Positions 1 through 10,694 are shown, numbered from the stretch's first letter. The stretch is DNA of 64,000 nucleotides from Flavobacterium faecale (GCF_003076455.1 NZ_CP020918.1:2108001-2172000); one strand, 5' to 3'. Numbers and translations: made by a program. The notes: generated from the letters alone by a model not told the origin.

Positions 1-338
1 AAAGCAAAATACTATTTTACAGGGTGTACTGTGATAGCCTCAGATCGAGCACTTCAATTTTTAATTAATTTCTAAATTATTTTTATGGAAAGAATTTTAA
101 TACCGATTTCGTATTACTTCGCTTGTTCGCACATTCAGTCTCGGGTCAATATAATCCTCGCGAAGTGTCGGGAGCATTGTACTATTTTGATGTTGTATCA
201 TAATTATACCAGAAAGCAATGGACTAAAATAGAAGTTTAACTGGTGTAATATTAAATCTTTTACTAGAGTGGCATGTTTTAATCTCTGGAGTTGTAGTTG
301 TGCTTATTGTTAAGTTTATGGGTAGGGGGCAAAAACAA
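1..338. other. Window edge, no convincing gene
   Basis: A plus-strand frame is open from base 1 to a TAA at 73-75 (24 codons). It could be the 3' end of a gene outside the window, but it is too short to judge. A 51-codon plus-strand ORF at 85-240 has no family resemblance and overlaps sequence resembling dispersed flavobacterial repeats. I see no other gene here. Confidence 0.4.
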
Positions 339-370
339 AAAAGCCATCAACATATGTTGATGGCTTTTCT
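339..370 (-). terminator. Rho-independent terminator of the TonB receptor gene
   Basis: A perfect 22-bp palindrome (GCCATCAACA and its complement around a TA centre) lies just past the receptor stop codon. Read on the minus strand it is followed by a run of T. The stem is flanked by A and T runs on both sides, so it could stop transcription from either direction. Confidence 0.8.
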
Positions 371-392
371 TTATCAATAAGGTGATAATTGA

Positions 393-3300
393 TTATCTAC
401 CGAATGTGTAACGCAAAGTCAATTGAGCTTGCCATACATCAGATGTAGAAGTGTTTTTTTGGTAAGTATCTTTTAATAATACAGATGTACCATTAACAGT
501 TTGTGTTCCTAGCTTGTAGATTGGTGTGTTTGTAGCTGCATCAGTTCTAACATAAACTAATGGACTAGTGTTAGTAAAACGTTGACTTACACCCCAATTT
601 TTATTAATCATATTGGTAAAGTTCAAGATGTCTGCTCTTACTTGTAAACTATTTCTATGTTTACCAGCTTTGATGAAAAAATCTTGAGTTACAGATAAGT
701 CCATACGGTGTAGCATTGGAATAGTTGATGCATTTCTTTGAGCATACTGACCTCTTCTTTCAGATAAGTATGAATCTTGATTGATGTAAGCATCAAGTGC
801 TGTACGTTGCTGTGCTTCGGTATATGTTACGCCAGATGCAACCAACGGATCAAATCGTAATTCAGATGCAGAGTTTGGTACATAGATCAAATCATTTCCT
901 CTAATTTGGTCACCATTCAAGTCACCATTAACAGTGTAGCTGTTTGCTCCTGTTTGTTCTCCAATATAACCTAAACTGAAAGAGGTTGCTCCTCCAAACT
1001 CTCCTCCGTATTGAATTTTGTATCCTAATGTTCCAACGATACGGTGCGGTGTATTGTTACTTGAATTTGATAATGTCAAGTTATTATTTCCATTTACTGT
1101 AGCAGTACCGTTGTAAGCACTAGCTGCTGTTGAACCTACAGAGTTTAAGTCATATGCACCTGAGTGTGTATACGCTAATGATCCCCAAAGTCCTCTTTGG
1201 TAAGCATACTCTAATTTAAATGTAGTAGAGTAGAAGTACCCTTTGCTTTTACTTGTTAAAACATAAGCTCCACTGATGTCATCTTGAACACGTACACCTG
1301 CATCAGTTCTTGCAAAACGTGTTCTGTTGTCTGTTCCTCCAAATGTACCTACAGGTGCATCTAAGTTTGCATCATAATAAGTTGCTGCGTTGATGTTTTG
1401 TCCAAAAATACTCTCTACAGTTCCAGTGAAACCGAATGGTAATTTTTGATCAATTGCGATAGTAGATTTCCATACTTGTGGAAATTTGTAGTTATCAGCC
1501 GTAGCGTTAAGTTGGAATTTTGGTGATGGTGCTAAAGATGAAGGTGTTAAGTATTGACCTGGATCTGCTGTGAATCCACTTGTAGTACTACTAAATCCAT
1601 TGGTGATTGCACCACTGTTTCCAATTGCATTGCTTAGTAATACATAAGGAGGGCGACCTGTAAAGATTCCTGATCCTCCTCGTAATTGAGTTGTTTTGTC
1701 TCCGTAAACATCTAAATTGAATCCAACTCTTGGTTCAAACAAAAGTTGACTTTTTTGACCTTTTCCTGAATCAAATGTTTGACCATCTGCAAAAGTTAGG
1801 GGCGCTACAGCAACTCCAGCGGTATTTGTGTACCCTGTTAAGAATTTATTAGCAATTCCAGTGTTTGCAAACCAAAGTTGTGAAGCTCTTAAACCAAATG
1901 TAATGTTTAATTTTTCACTTACTTTGATGTTGTCTTGCGCGTACAAATCAATTTTATTAGATTTAAATACTTGGTTAGCATCGTCTCCACCTAGTAAAGA
2001 GTAGTTATATTGTGTTCTACTTGGTTTGTTAACCGTCGTTGGTACACCATTTAAGGTTGACGCTTCGGCCATTGTAGCAATAAAGCTAGCTAAAGAGTTA
2101 AAAGTGTAAGCAGCATTATTAGCAATGATAAAAGAGTTGTTTGAAATAAATCTTTCGTAGTTCGCTCCAAAAACAATTGTGTGTTTTCCTGCAGTAACGG
2201 TAAGGTTATCTGTGAAATGCAGTGTAGAATAATCTAATTTGTTTCCTTTTGTAAAAGGATCTAGACCTGCTGAGATATAAGTTGCGTTTCCATCTAAGAT
2301 ATCGATGGTTGGAAAAATACCTCCACCTTGCAATCCTCTATCCTCAATTTGTTTGTCATAACCTGCAATGAAGTTATTGTTGGTTCTGTTTGATAATTTG
2401 CTATCTAATTCTAACACTATCGAACGAGTGTTATCCTGTACAGTGTATCCACTATTTTGGTAAGATAAAGAGTTTACGTTTGTTCTTCTGTTACCAGCAC
2501 CTGCTGAAGTAGAGTTTGAAACTAATTGATCAGACTCTGAGTCATGGTGTACGTAACGAACGTTTAATTTGTTATTGTCATTGATGTTCCAGTCAATACG
2601 AGCTAAGTATTTTGTAGAGGTTGAATTAGCATCATAACCTTGGTAAGGTCCAGTTACATATCCAAAATTATCAAATAATGTTTTAGAAACTAAGTTAAGG
2701 TCTGTTACTGTAGTTCTAGTTACTTGTCCTGTCTGAGTTCCAGATCCGTCATTTGCAATCCAGTTAGTTGCTGGAGAAACGTTGTCTACTGTTTCAAAGT
2801 TACCAAAAAAGAATAATTTATTTTTGATGATCGGCATCCCTAATCTAGCACCGTAAATCTTTTGATTAAATTTACCTGAAGAAATAGTGTTGTCTCCTGC
2901 TTTTGTACCCAAATAGGTTTTTGAATTGTTTTGGAAAGAGTGGTAAACAGATCCTTCTACTTCATTACTACCACTTCTTGTAACAGCATTAATTCCTGTT
3001 CCTAAGAAACCTGATTGACGTACGTCAAAAGGAGCGATGTTTACTTGTAATTGCTCAATAGCATCCATTGATATAGCTGTAGATCCAGTACGCCCTCCAG
3101 CTTGTGCATCACCACCTAATCCAAATCCGTTGTTAAAAACAGATCCGTCAATTGTAAAGTTGTTCAAACGAGAATCTTGACCTCCAAAAGAACCATTAGC
3201 TCCTGCGTTAGCGCTGTATTTTGTTACACTTGAAATAGAACGTGATCCTGTAACAGGCACAGAGTTGATTTCTCTTGTAGAAAATTGTTGTGATGCTCCT

Positions 3301-3692
3301 GTTTTGTTTTTAGAAAATAAATTACTTCCGCTAGTTGACTTGATTACTACTTCTTTCAAAGCATTTGTTTCTTCTTTCAATGAAACATTAATTGTAATGT
3401 TGTTTCCTAAGGGTGCGCTAATTTCTGTAATTTCAGTCGTTGTATAGCTTACAAACGATGTTTTAACTGTATATGGTCCACCTGGTCTAATTGCAGGTAC
3501 TGAGTATCTACCATTACCATCAGTTGTAGCATAATATTTTGACCCAGTAGGTTCATGAATAACCTCTACCGTTGCTCCCGGTAAAGCTTCTCCTTTGGTA
3601 GATTTTACTGTACCAGAAATCGAAGATTTTGTTACTTGTGCAAATCCTATGGATTGGATTGCAAGAAGTAAAATAAAAAGTAATTTTCTCAT
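393..3692 (-). CDS. TonB-dependent receptor, Oar-like
   Basis: Outer-membrane TonB-dependent receptor of 1099 residues. A signal peptide covers about residues 1-18. A carboxypeptidase-regulatory-like beta-sandwich follows (about 22-105, starting ISGTVKSTKGEALPGATVEV), then a plug domain (about 130-250, with the DGSVFNNGFGLGG segment), then a long beta-barrel that ends in the aromatic-rich LTLRYTFGR. Length and the sequence SGFLGTGINAVTRSGSNE match Oar-type receptors, which in Bacteroidota are linked to peptide or protein import and cell-surface functions. The substrate cannot be told from sequence. The gene is monocistronic, with its own terminator and about 390 bp of non-coding DNA upstream. 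Confidence 0.9.
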   Translation of the reverse strand: MRKLLFILLLAIQSIGFAQVTKSSISGTVKSTKGEALPGATVEVIHEPTGSKYYATTDGNGRYSVPAIRPGGPYTVKTSFVSYTTTEITEISAPLGNNITINVSLKEETNALKEVVIKSTSGSNLFSKNKTGASQQFSTREINSVPVTGSRSISSVTKYSANAGANGSFGGQDSRLNNFTIDGSVFNNGFGLGGDAQAGGRTGSTAISMDAIEQLQVNIAPFDVRQSGFLGTGINAVTRSGSNEVEGSVYHSFQNNSKTYLGTKAGDNTISSGKFNQKIYGARLGMPIIKNKLFFFGNFETVDNVSPATNWIANDGSGTQTGQVTRTTVTDLNLVSKTLFDNFGYVTGPYQGYDANSTSTKYLARIDWNINDNNKLNVRYVHHDSESDQLVSNSTSAGAGNRRTNVNSLSYQNSGYTVQDNTRSIVLELDSKLSNRTNNNFIAGYDKQIEDRGLQGGGIFPTIDILDGNATYISAGLDPFTKGNKLDYSTLHFTDNLTVTAGKHTIVFGANYERFISNNSFIIANNAAYTFNSLASFIATMAEASTLNGVPTTVNKPSRTQYNYSLLGGDDANQVFKSNKIDLYAQDNIKVSEKLNITFGLRASQLWFANTGIANKFLTGYTNTAGVAVAPLTFADGQTFDSGKGQKSQLLFEPRVGFNLDVYGDKTTQLRGGSGIFTGRPPYVLLSNAIGNSGAITNGFSSTTSGFTADPGQYLTPSSLAPSPKFQLNATADNYKFPQVWKSTIAIDQKLPFGFTGTVESIFGQNINAATYYDANLDAPVGTFGGTDNRTRFARTDAGVRVQDDISGAYVLTSKSKGYFYSTTFKLEYAYQRGLWGSLAYTHSGAYDLNSVGSTAASAYNGTATVNGNNNLTLSNSSNNTPHRIVGTLGYKIQYGGEFGGATSFSLGYIGEQTGANSYTVNGDLNGDQIRGNDLIYVPNSASELRFDPLVASGVTYTEAQQRTALDAYINQDSYLSERRGQYAQRNASTIPMLHRMDLSVTQDFFIKAGKHRNSLQVRADILNFTNMINKNWGVSQRFTNTSPLVYVRTDAATNTPIYKLGTQTVNGTSVLLKDTYQKNTSTSDVWQAQLTLRYTFGR

Positions 3693-4083
3693 GTTAAAAT
3701 TGTTTAAAATTTTTCACAAAATTCCTTTAATTTCCCTTCTTAAATATTAAGGAATTGTTAACAAGTTATCAAATTAGTAGGTCTTACTAGGGGTAAAAAG
3801 AAAGAAAAAACTATCACACGTTAATTTAATGTTATGTAAATGAAAATTTAACAGTCGATTTGGTACAGGCGCATTTAGGCTAATGAAATCGGAGTACTAC
3901 AAAAAATAACAATTTGGAATGTACTTGTTATTAATTTGTGAATTGCTTTTTTTGAGAATGTTCTATTTCTCTCTTTTTTTATTTTTAAACTAATAATTTT
4001 TATACCAATTTGTTGCTAATTTGATTAAAATAGAATGTAATGCGAAGAAGTAAGTTATTGGTTTTTTTAGAATTAAGCACTTC
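3693..4083. other. Intergenic region upstream of the TonB receptor gene
   Basis: AT-rich spacer of about 390 bp between two minus-strand genes. It should carry the promoter of the TonB receptor gene. No ORF, strong hairpin or clear repeat is visible. Confidence 0.5.
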
Positions 4084-5415
4084 TTATTGAAGCTCATTTT
4101 TAGTGATTGTTCTGGTCCACAATGTATTTCCGTCTTTGTCTAGAAGTAAAAGCTCCATTTTGCGATTATCATTATCACGTGAAAAAGTGATGGTCCCGAA
4201 ATTATGCGTAAAAAAGGCACTATCCTTTACACGAAGTTTATTATCGTACGCAACATATTTACCTGATGCAACTCCTGCCGTCAGCGGAGATACCGTCCAG
4301 TCGTATAGGGGATACGTATTTGGTCGTTCTAAACGGGATAATTCAGAAAAATGTCGGTCTCCAGATAAGAACAAAACGCCCTTGATGTCATTGGCTGCGA
4401 TTTCAGATAGTAATTTTTCTTTCTCTTCGGGATAATGACCATAATTTTCTGTTTTTGGATCTGAGTTTAAAACTTGTCCTCCAATAACAACTATTTTAAA
4501 ATTGGCTCTTGAAGTCGCCAACGCATCAATCAACCATTCTAGCTGTTTATCTCCTAACATAGTGAGTTTTCCGGTTTTTCTCTCGTCTGGTGATCGAAAG
4601 AATCGGTTGTCTAACAAAAAGAACTCGGCATCACCCCAATTAAAGGTGGTGTAAACTCCTTCTTGTTGGCTTGGGTCCATGCCATATGACTTGTTAGCCC
4701 AAAAATCTTTAAATGCTTTTTGAGTTAGATATTTGTTGTAAAAACTTCTGTTACTGTCATCGGGACCAAAATCATGATCATCCCAGATAGCTATATTTTG
4801 AGCTTTTGCTAATAATGGTTGTATTTCTTTTATAGCACGTGTGTGCGTATTGCGGTGGTAAATTCCTGTTTTACTATCATAATCAGCTTCTCGCAAATAG
4901 GTATTATCACCTCCCCACAGCATGATGTCTGGATTTTGCTTGGCAATGGTTTCAAATATTTCATATTCACTTCCGTAGCCTTTACCAGGTCGGTCCAACG
5001 GATTTTCATTGATATAAGAACAACTGCCAAACGCAATTTTGAATTCAGGAGCATTTTCGCGCCATTGCCAAAATTTTTTAGATCGAAAGGTAGTCTCGTA
5101 GGGAACAGTTACCTTTTTATCGTTGATGATTAGTTGGTACTGGTACTTTTTTCCTTCTTGTAATTGGTCTAGTAAAATGTGGTAAGTATACGCTACTTCT
5201 TTCGAACTTTGAAATTCGTCTGAGAAATAATGTACAGTTGGATTTTCGATATCAAAATATTCGATCTTTACTTTAGCTGTTTCTGTAGTTTGCAACCATA
5301 TCATGGCTTCCTTCATTTCGCAATAACCAACCATTGGTCCCGATTTCAGAATTCCGTTTTGGGCAAAAAGTACAATGCTAATAAAAAATGCTAAGACAGA
5401 TAATTTTGATCTCAT
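4084..5415 (-). CDS. PhoD-like alkaline phosphatase family protein
   Basis: Secreted metallophosphatase of 443 residues with a signal peptide (about 1-18). The metal-binding motifs of the PhoD/metallophosphatase fold are present in order: GSCS at 130-133, GGDN at 168-171, WDDHDFG at 211-217, LLDNRFF near 268 and SGDRH near 353. An N-terminal fibronectin-like segment (about 25-110) fits the PhoD_N domain. The family hydrolyses phosphomonoesters or diesters using Fe/Ca or related metals. The gene stands alone with about 100 bp to rlmF. The substrate is unknown, and no phosphate-regulation box was recognised. Confidence 0.85.
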   Translation of the reverse strand: MRSKLSVLAFFISIVLFAQNGILKSGPMVGYCEMKEAMIWLQTTETAKVKIEYFDIENPTVHYFSDEFQSSKEVAYTYHILLDQLQEGKKYQYQLIINDKKVTVPYETTFRSKKFWQWRENAPEFKIAFGSCSYINENPLDRPGKGYGSEYEIFETIAKQNPDIMLWGGDNTYLREADYDSKTGIYHRNTHTRAIKEIQPLLAKAQNIAIWDDHDFGPDDSNRSFYNKYLTQKAFKDFWANKSYGMDPSQQEGVYTTFNWGDAEFFLLDNRFFRSPDERKTGKLTMLGDKQLEWLIDALATSRANFKIVVIGGQVLNSDPKTENYGHYPEEKEKLLSEIAANDIKGVLFLSGDRHFSELSRLERPNTYPLYDWTVSPLTAGVASGKYVAYDNKLRVKDSAFFTHNFGTITFSRDNDNRKMELLLLDKDGNTLWTRTITKNELQ

Positions 5416-5518
5416 TATAAAGGTATAAGTGATTAGGAAACAAAAATACTATTTTTTATTTCCTAATGTATAACTTCACGTTTTAGTAACATTAAAAGGT
5501 TTTCGAAAAAAAGCGTAA

Positions 5519-6493
5519 TTAAATTACTTGATCACTTTTTTGAAATTGCCATTCTTCTTGTTGTTGATCGCTCAAAAAAGACCAAGCCAAAATTCGACTC
5601 GTTTTTTGTCCTTGTGCCATGTCAATTGTTCGAATGTTTGCAGCGTTCACTTTATTTAGTACTTTATACAAACTTTTTAAATGCGATTGTTTGGCTACCA
5701 AAGTAGTAAACCATAATATTTGCATGGGATATTTGGCACTTTCATAAATCATTTGTGAAATGAAACGAAACTCGCCACCTTCACACCATAATTCAGTATT
5801 GTGTCCGCCAAAATTTAAGATTGGTTTGGTTGTCCTTGTATTTTCTAAATTATTTATTTTTCGAATACTGCCCTGAGTCGCTTCCTCTTGTGAGGTGTGG
5901 AAGGGTGGGTTACACAGTATAAATTCGAACTTATCTTCGGGAGTAATAATATTTTTAAAAATAAAGCGGGCCTCAATTTGCTGCTGTAAACTTATAGCAT
6001 CTACTAATTTTGGATTTGACTCTATTATTTTGCTACAATTTTTTAATGCTTTGTCGTCAATATCTGTTCCTACAAAGTTCCATCCGTAAATTGAATTTCC
6101 TAAGATGGGATAAATGCAATTGGCTCCAACACCAATATCAAGTCCATGAATGCTTTCTCCTTCTGGGATTATACCGCCATTAGTAGTGGCAAGTAGGTCG
6201 GCAACATTATGTATGTAATCTGCGCGACCGGGTATTGGTGGGCAAAGGTAATCTTTTGGAATATCCCAATTTTGAATACCATAATAAGTAATAAGTAGTG
6301 CTTTGTTTAAAGCTTTTACAGCATCGGGATCGCTAAAGTCTATGGTTTCATCTGAACTCTCTGGATCATGTTTGTTAGTACTAACAAAGTTTTTTAATGC
6401 AGGGTAACGTTCTATCAAAAGTTTAAAATCATATCGTGAACGATGTAGATTTCTAGGATGTAATTTTGTTTTTTCTGTAAGCTGTTTAGCCAT
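5519..6493 (-). CDS. rlmF: 23S rRNA (adenine(1618)-N(6))-methyltransferase
   Basis: SAM-dependent methyltransferase that modifies A1618 of 23S rRNA. The family's N-terminal signature LHPRNLHRSRYDF is present, followed by WDIPKDYLCPPIPGRADYIH, the SAM-binding LDIGVGANCIYP and the catalytic NPPFH. The frame stays open to an ATG at 6553, but the extra 19-20 residues do not resemble the family, whose members start a few residues before LHPRN. The MAK start at 6493 is therefore preferred; the ATG at 6496 is almost equivalent. It lies 45 bp or more from the thiamine pyrophosphokinase gene on the same strand. Confidence 0.9.
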   Translation of the reverse strand: MAKQLTEKTKLHPRNLHRSRYDFKLLIERYPALKNFVSTNKHDPESSDETIDFSDPDAVKALNKALLITYYGIQNWDIPKDYLCPPIPGRADYIHNVADLLATTNGGIIPEGESIHGLDIGVGANCIYPILGNSIYGWNFVGTDIDDKALKNCSKIIESNPKLVDAISLQQQIEARFIFKNIITPEDKFEFILCNPPFHTSQEEATQGSIRKINNLENTRTTKPILNFGGHNTELWCEGGEFRFISQMIYESAKYPMQILWFTTLVAKQSHLKSLYKVLNKVNAANIRTIDMAQGQKTSRILAWSFLSDQQQEEWQFQKSDQVI

Positions 6494-6597
6494 CATTCTA
6501 TCTATTTCTGGAAAAGGAATTGTTAAAAAAGAAATACTCCTAATCATGAGCAAGTTATATAAAAAAGTAGAACTTTTCTAGCTTTTTTAGGATTAAA

Positions 6598-7260
6598 TCA
6601 ATCCATACATTCCATTAGTAGTAAATCACCTTCTAAATGTTCAATTTTTACTATTCCGTCTTTGGTTACGTGATTGCTACTGCCAGTCTTGTAGCCTATC
6701 GTTAAGCTTTCATTAGTAAGGGGGTAGAATAAATTTTCAGACGCAATTCCGGTTACGGTCCCAATCGGAATTAGTGAAATAGGTGTGCCTTCGGTATACC
6801 ATTTTTCGAACTTTCGATTCAATAAAAACACTTTGGAATGGTCGTCCAAAATCACAATTTTTAAGAGGTTACGGTAGCGTACGATATTGGTCAAATTAGT
6901 AATTGTATGGTCGGCTCTTCTACCGGTTGCCCAAACTACATTGACGGCAGGTATCTTTTTTTCGATCAAATAATCAAATGCTTTTTCAAGATCGGTTTTG
7001 TTTTGATCAGGCGTATGTATTATTTCTATCGGGTATTGTTTCTCTTTGTAATAATTGGGATCAAATCCACGGTCAAAGTCACCTAATAAAACATCAACCT
7101 TGATATCTAATTTCATGACACGTTCCATTGCCGAATCAAGTACGATTACGATTGGAGACCATTCTAATAACTGACCTAATAATTCAGGGTTACAAGCCGC
7201 CCCATTGGCAATTATTAATGCTGGTTCTTGATCGTCTCTTACAATATGATGTGATGACAT
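6598..7260 (-). CDS. Thiamine pyrophosphokinase
   Basis: 220-residue cytosolic enzyme that transfers pyrophosphate from ATP to thiamine to make thiamine diphosphate. The diagnostic LLGDFDRG, the TPDQNKTDLEKAFDYL stretch (the D-x-N-K-T-D motif) and GRRADHTITN are all present in family order, and the length is normal for the family. It lies just upstream of rlmF on the same strand. No TPP riboswitch was seen upstream, so thiamine control is not evident from the sequence. Confidence 0.9.
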   Translation of the reverse strand: MSSHHIVRDDQEPALIIANGAACNPELLGQLLEWSPIVIVLDSAMERVMKLDIKVDVLLGDFDRGFDPNYYKEKQYPIEIIHTPDQNKTDLEKAFDYLIEKKIPAVNVVWATGRRADHTITNLTNIVRYRNLLKIVILDDHSKVFLLNRKFEKWYTEGTPISLIPIGTVTGIASENLFYPLTNESLTIGYKTGSSNHVTKDGIVKIEHLEGDLLLMECMD

Positions 7261-7381
7261 AGGTGTTGTTTGATGGGTAAAGATACTGAAATTCCAATTG
7301 CGCTATTTTGAATTATCGAATGACATGCAAGCAGAAGTAAACTTCTATTTTGTTTTTTTTCGAAAATTCTAATTCACAAGA

Positions 7382-8203
7382 TTATTTGATGGTAAACACA
7401 CGACTGTCTATTTCGGTCAATGCAAAATAACCCAAAGCATAATTATCCTTGTTGGTTGTGTTAATGATGTTTCCACGTACCGTTGCAGGTGGCGCTTGAA
7501 AGGGACCGCCGCTACTCCCGCCAGCAATACTTATTAGGATACTCATATAGTTATAATATGTTTTTGATATACCATAATGCGTAACGCTCACTTCGTCCCC
7601 GATTTTTAAATCATCATTTTGAGACAAGCTAAAGAATTTGTTGCCTTGAAAAAAGGTATCTATGTCACCATAAAATGTCTGAGTTACTTGACCGGTATAA
7701 CTGTATTGGTACAAATAGTAATTGGTCTCTGGTGCAGGATCAGTAAAGTATGTTTTAAGTTGAATGTCTTTACCTGTAAATCCACCGTCGTTTTTTTGCT
7801 CGATTTCATCAATGGGAGCAACCGATTTTAATATTTCGGAGGCAGTATACGTTTGTCCGTTAGCAATTACGGTTAGCGTATAGGTTTCATTGATTTTAGG
7901 AACAAAATTAGAGCAACCGTATTCGCCAGATGTTGCAATTTCGTTAAAGGTGAAAACGGTATTACTACTATTTTTCACTGTTATTTTCGCACCAGATACC
8001 GTCGGAATGATGTTTGAAAAATAAGATGTAGTAGTGGTTAATTTGATCTTTTGGTTATTTCCTGCTGTTCCTTTTTGCCATTTTATGGTGGCTTCGATAA
8101 CTAGTTTTGGCGCTGCTGTATCTAGGTCAACTTGAACAACCTCTTCGCAACTACTAGATACTAGTGTTACAATAAAGAGTAGGAGTAGGGATATCTTTTT
8201 CAT
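7382..8203 (-). CDS. DUF4249 family outer-membrane lipoprotein
   Basis: 273-residue lipoprotein. The signal peptide ends in a lipobox (VSSSC, Cys19), followed by EEVVQVDLDTAAPKLVIEA, typical of DUF4249. It begins 4 bp after the stop of the upstream TonB receptor gene, so the two are co-transcribed. In Bacteroidota DUF4249 proteins are regularly paired with a TonB receptor carrying a carboxypeptidase-like domain, which suggests a surface lid or a partner in substrate capture, by analogy with SusC/SusD. The ligand is unknown. Confidence 0.85.
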   Translation of the reverse strand: MKKISLLLLFIVTLVSSSCEEVVQVDLDTAAPKLVIEATIKWQKGTAGNNQKIKLTTTTSYFSNIIPTVSGAKITVKNSSNTVFTFNEIATSGEYGCSNFVPKINETYTLTVIANGQTYTASEILKSVAPIDEIEQKNDGGFTGKDIQLKTYFTDPAPETNYYLYQYSYTGQVTQTFYGDIDTFFQGNKFFSLSQNDDLKIGDEVSVTHYGISKTYYNYMSILISIAGGSSGGPFQAPPATVRGNIINTTNKDNYALGYFALTEIDSRVFTIK

Positions 8204-8207
8204 TTTC

Positions 8208-10616
8208 TTAAAATTTAAAATTATAACTTACTGCTGGCACCATTCCGAATATCGAAGTTCTAACGGCTTCATTGGTACCTGTATCAGAGTTTTGTCTAAA
8301 ATTGATCGAAGCAGCATTCTTACGGTTATAAAGGTTGTAGATACTAAATACCCATTCACCTTTCCAATCTCTATCTTTATTTTTTGTTGGAGTTAGGGTT
8401 GCAGAAACATCAAGATGGTGATAAGCAGGTAATCGGTTTTCGTTTCGTAAACCATAGCTCGGTACAACAATACCAGAATAAGAATATTGCCCATTTGGAT
8501 ACGTTACAGGTTGCCCTGTTTGCAATACGAAATTGGCGCCAAAAGTCCATTTTTCACTTTTTTTGTAAGCTGCTGTTACGGCGAGATTATGCGTTTTATC
8601 ATATATCGAGTTGTACCAGTTACCATTGTTTATTCCTATTTCGTCTGCTGTTCGTCCAGGGGTTTGTTGTTGTGATTTTGATAAGGTGTAGGAAATCCAT
8701 CCATTTAATTTACCTTCATTTTTTCGAAACATAATTTCAAGCCCATAAGAACGCATTCGACCATTTAGAATAATTTGTTCTATAGCTTTGTTTGCAATCA
8801 AGTCGGCACCGTCAATATAGTCCAGTCTATTTTGTATTTTTTTGTAATAGGTTTCAATATCCAAAGAATACATATTATCACTGAAATTTTTAAAATACCC
8901 AACCGCGACTTGATCTGCTATTTGGGGTTTGATAAAATTGTCACTCGGTGTCCAAACGTCTAGTGGAGTAGGCGAGGAGGTGTTGGAGATGAGCTGCAGG
9001 TATTGCACCATTCGATTATAACTACCCTTAAGCGAACTGTCTTCGTTGAGTTGGTATGAAAGTGCTAATCTTGGCTCGAGATAATTGTAGCTTTGAATTA
9101 CTTTGTTTTTATTATAAAATTCGGTTCCAATTGGAGTCGCTTTCTCGTAAATCTGCTGATCTGCATTAAAGGTTACGGGGTTGTTATTCTCATAAATATT
9201 TACTGTTGATTGTCCTAATCTATAAAACATACTATATCGTAAACCATAGGTAACTGCTATGCGCTTAGAGATTTCTTGCTCGGCGCTTACATATAAGGCA
9301 GGTTCGAAAGCGTATTTTTTGTCTAATTGGTCAAAGTTAATTCCGGAATCAAGATTAGAAGGCTTGATTGTTCCTGGATTGAAAGAATAGTAAATTGCAT
9401 TAAGGCCATAACTAAGTTTGAATTTGTCTGAAATATAGTTTTTAAAGTCATATTTCAAGTTATAATTCTTGATCCCAGAGTCCCATTTAAAACCAACAAA
9501 ATCAAGATCTAAACCATAATAATAATCACTGTAAATAAGTGATAGATTGGTGAATAATTTATCTGAGAAAAGGTGGTTCCATCTCAAATTTAAGGTAGCG
9601 TTCCCATAAGTATTGGAGAAACTCTTGCTAATGGCAAATACATCACGACCAAAATAACCAGAAAGATATAAGTTGTTGTTTTCGTTTAGTTTATAGCTCA
9701 ATTTGGTGTTTAAGTCGTAAAAATAAGCAGTATTGTTTTTTTGATCTTCAGATAGTTTCAAAAATAAATGGGCGTAAGAACTACGTCCGCCAATCAAGAA
9801 AGATCCTTTGTTTTTTACTAATGGTCCTTCGAGTAAAATTCGACTAGCAATCAATCCTATACCACCGCTGGCATGAAAAGATTTGCTGCTTCCGTCTTTT
9901 TGATAAATATCTAATACAGAAGAAGCTCTACCACCAAAGTTAGCCGGTATTCCGCCTTTGTATAATTTTAAATCTTTGATAGCATCGGGGTTGAAAACCG
10001 AAAAGAAACCAAATACGTGTGAGGAGTTGAAGATAGTAGCTTCATCCAAAAGAATTAAGTTTTGATCTGCTCCACCACCACGCACGTTAAACCCCGAGGC
10101 ACCTTCACCTGCATTGGTAACACCTGGGAGTAATAGCAATGATTTAATTACATCAACTTCTCCAAGAACAACAGGCATTTTCTTTATCGAAGAGATGGAG
10201 AGTCTGTTAACGCTCATCTCGGGCTTTCTGATAGGGGTACTCGTATTTGTGCCTGTGACGATTACCTCTTTCAACATTTCTTCACTGTCAGATAGGTTGA
10301 AGTTAAGTCTGGTATTTTTATCTAAGGTGATTTTTTTTGAAACATTTTCGAAACCGATGTAGCTAACTTGTACGGTATAAGATCCTTGGGGGAGGGTTAT
10401 CGAATAAAAGCCGTACTGATTGGTATTTATACTTGATTTTGTTTCTTCGACATATAAATTTACACCAATTAAAGTTTCGTTATTTTTTGAATCAGAAATA
10501 ACACCACTCAAAGTGAATTTTTGATTTGAAACGGTTGCTTTGTCTTCAGTTTGAGCGAAAATTGGCAAGCAAAAAAGAAAGGTTAAAGTAAATGCAAAAA
10601 GTTTACAGTTCAACAT
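8208..10616 (-). CDS. TonB-dependent receptor with carboxypeptidase-like domain (DUF4249 partner)
   Basis: 802-residue outer-membrane receptor. It has a signal peptide (about 1-21), a carboxypeptidase-regulatory-like domain (about 33-115, FTLSGVISDSKNNETLIGVN), a plug domain containing GFNVRGGGADQNLILLDEA and PANFGGRASSVLDI, and a barrel to the C-terminus, which ends with Phe. It is first in a two-gene operon with the DUF4249 lipoprotein. No sigma/anti-sigma genes lie nearby, so the regulatory input is unknown. Confidence 0.9.
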   Translation of the reverse strand: MLNCKLFAFTLTFLFCLPIFAQTEDKATVSNQKFTLSGVISDSKNNETLIGVNLYVEETKSSINTNQYGFYSITLPQGSYTVQVSYIGFENVSKKITLDKNTRLNFNLSDSEEMLKEVIVTGTNTSTPIRKPEMSVNRLSISSIKKMPVVLGEVDVIKSLLLLPGVTNAGEGASGFNVRGGGADQNLILLDEATIFNSSHVFGFFSVFNPDAIKDLKLYKGGIPANFGGRASSVLDIYQKDGSSKSFHASGGIGLIASRILLEGPLVKNKGSFLIGGRSSYAHLFLKLSEDQKNNTAYFYDLNTKLSYKLNENNNLYLSGYFGRDVFAISKSFSNTYGNATLNLRWNHLFSDKLFTNLSLIYSDYYYGLDLDFVGFKWDSGIKNYNLKYDFKNYISDKFKLSYGLNAIYYSFNPGTIKPSNLDSGINFDQLDKKYAFEPALYVSAEQEISKRIAVTYGLRYSMFYRLGQSTVNIYENNNPVTFNADQQIYEKATPIGTEFYNKNKVIQSYNYLEPRLALSYQLNEDSSLKGSYNRMVQYLQLISNTSSPTPLDVWTPSDNFIKPQIADQVAVGYFKNFSDNMYSLDIETYYKKIQNRLDYIDGADLIANKAIEQIILNGRMRSYGLEIMFRKNEGKLNGWISYTLSKSQQQTPGRTADEIGINNGNWYNSIYDKTHNLAVTAAYKKSEKWTFGANFVLQTGQPVTYPNGQYSYSGIVVPSYGLRNENRLPAYHHLDVSATLTPTKNKDRDWKGEWVFSIYNLYNRKNAASINFRQNSDTGTNEAVRTSIFGMVPAVSYNFKF

Positions 10617-10694
10617 ACGTTAAATTATTTAAGATGCAAATTTGGTAAAATTATAGGTAATTCACTAGCAAACAAACTTTAAAAGTCTGTTAAT

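Noticed and set aside
85..240. 51-codon plus-strand frame near the window start
   Set aside because: It contains repeat-like wording and a biased amino acid composition, and no family is recognisable.
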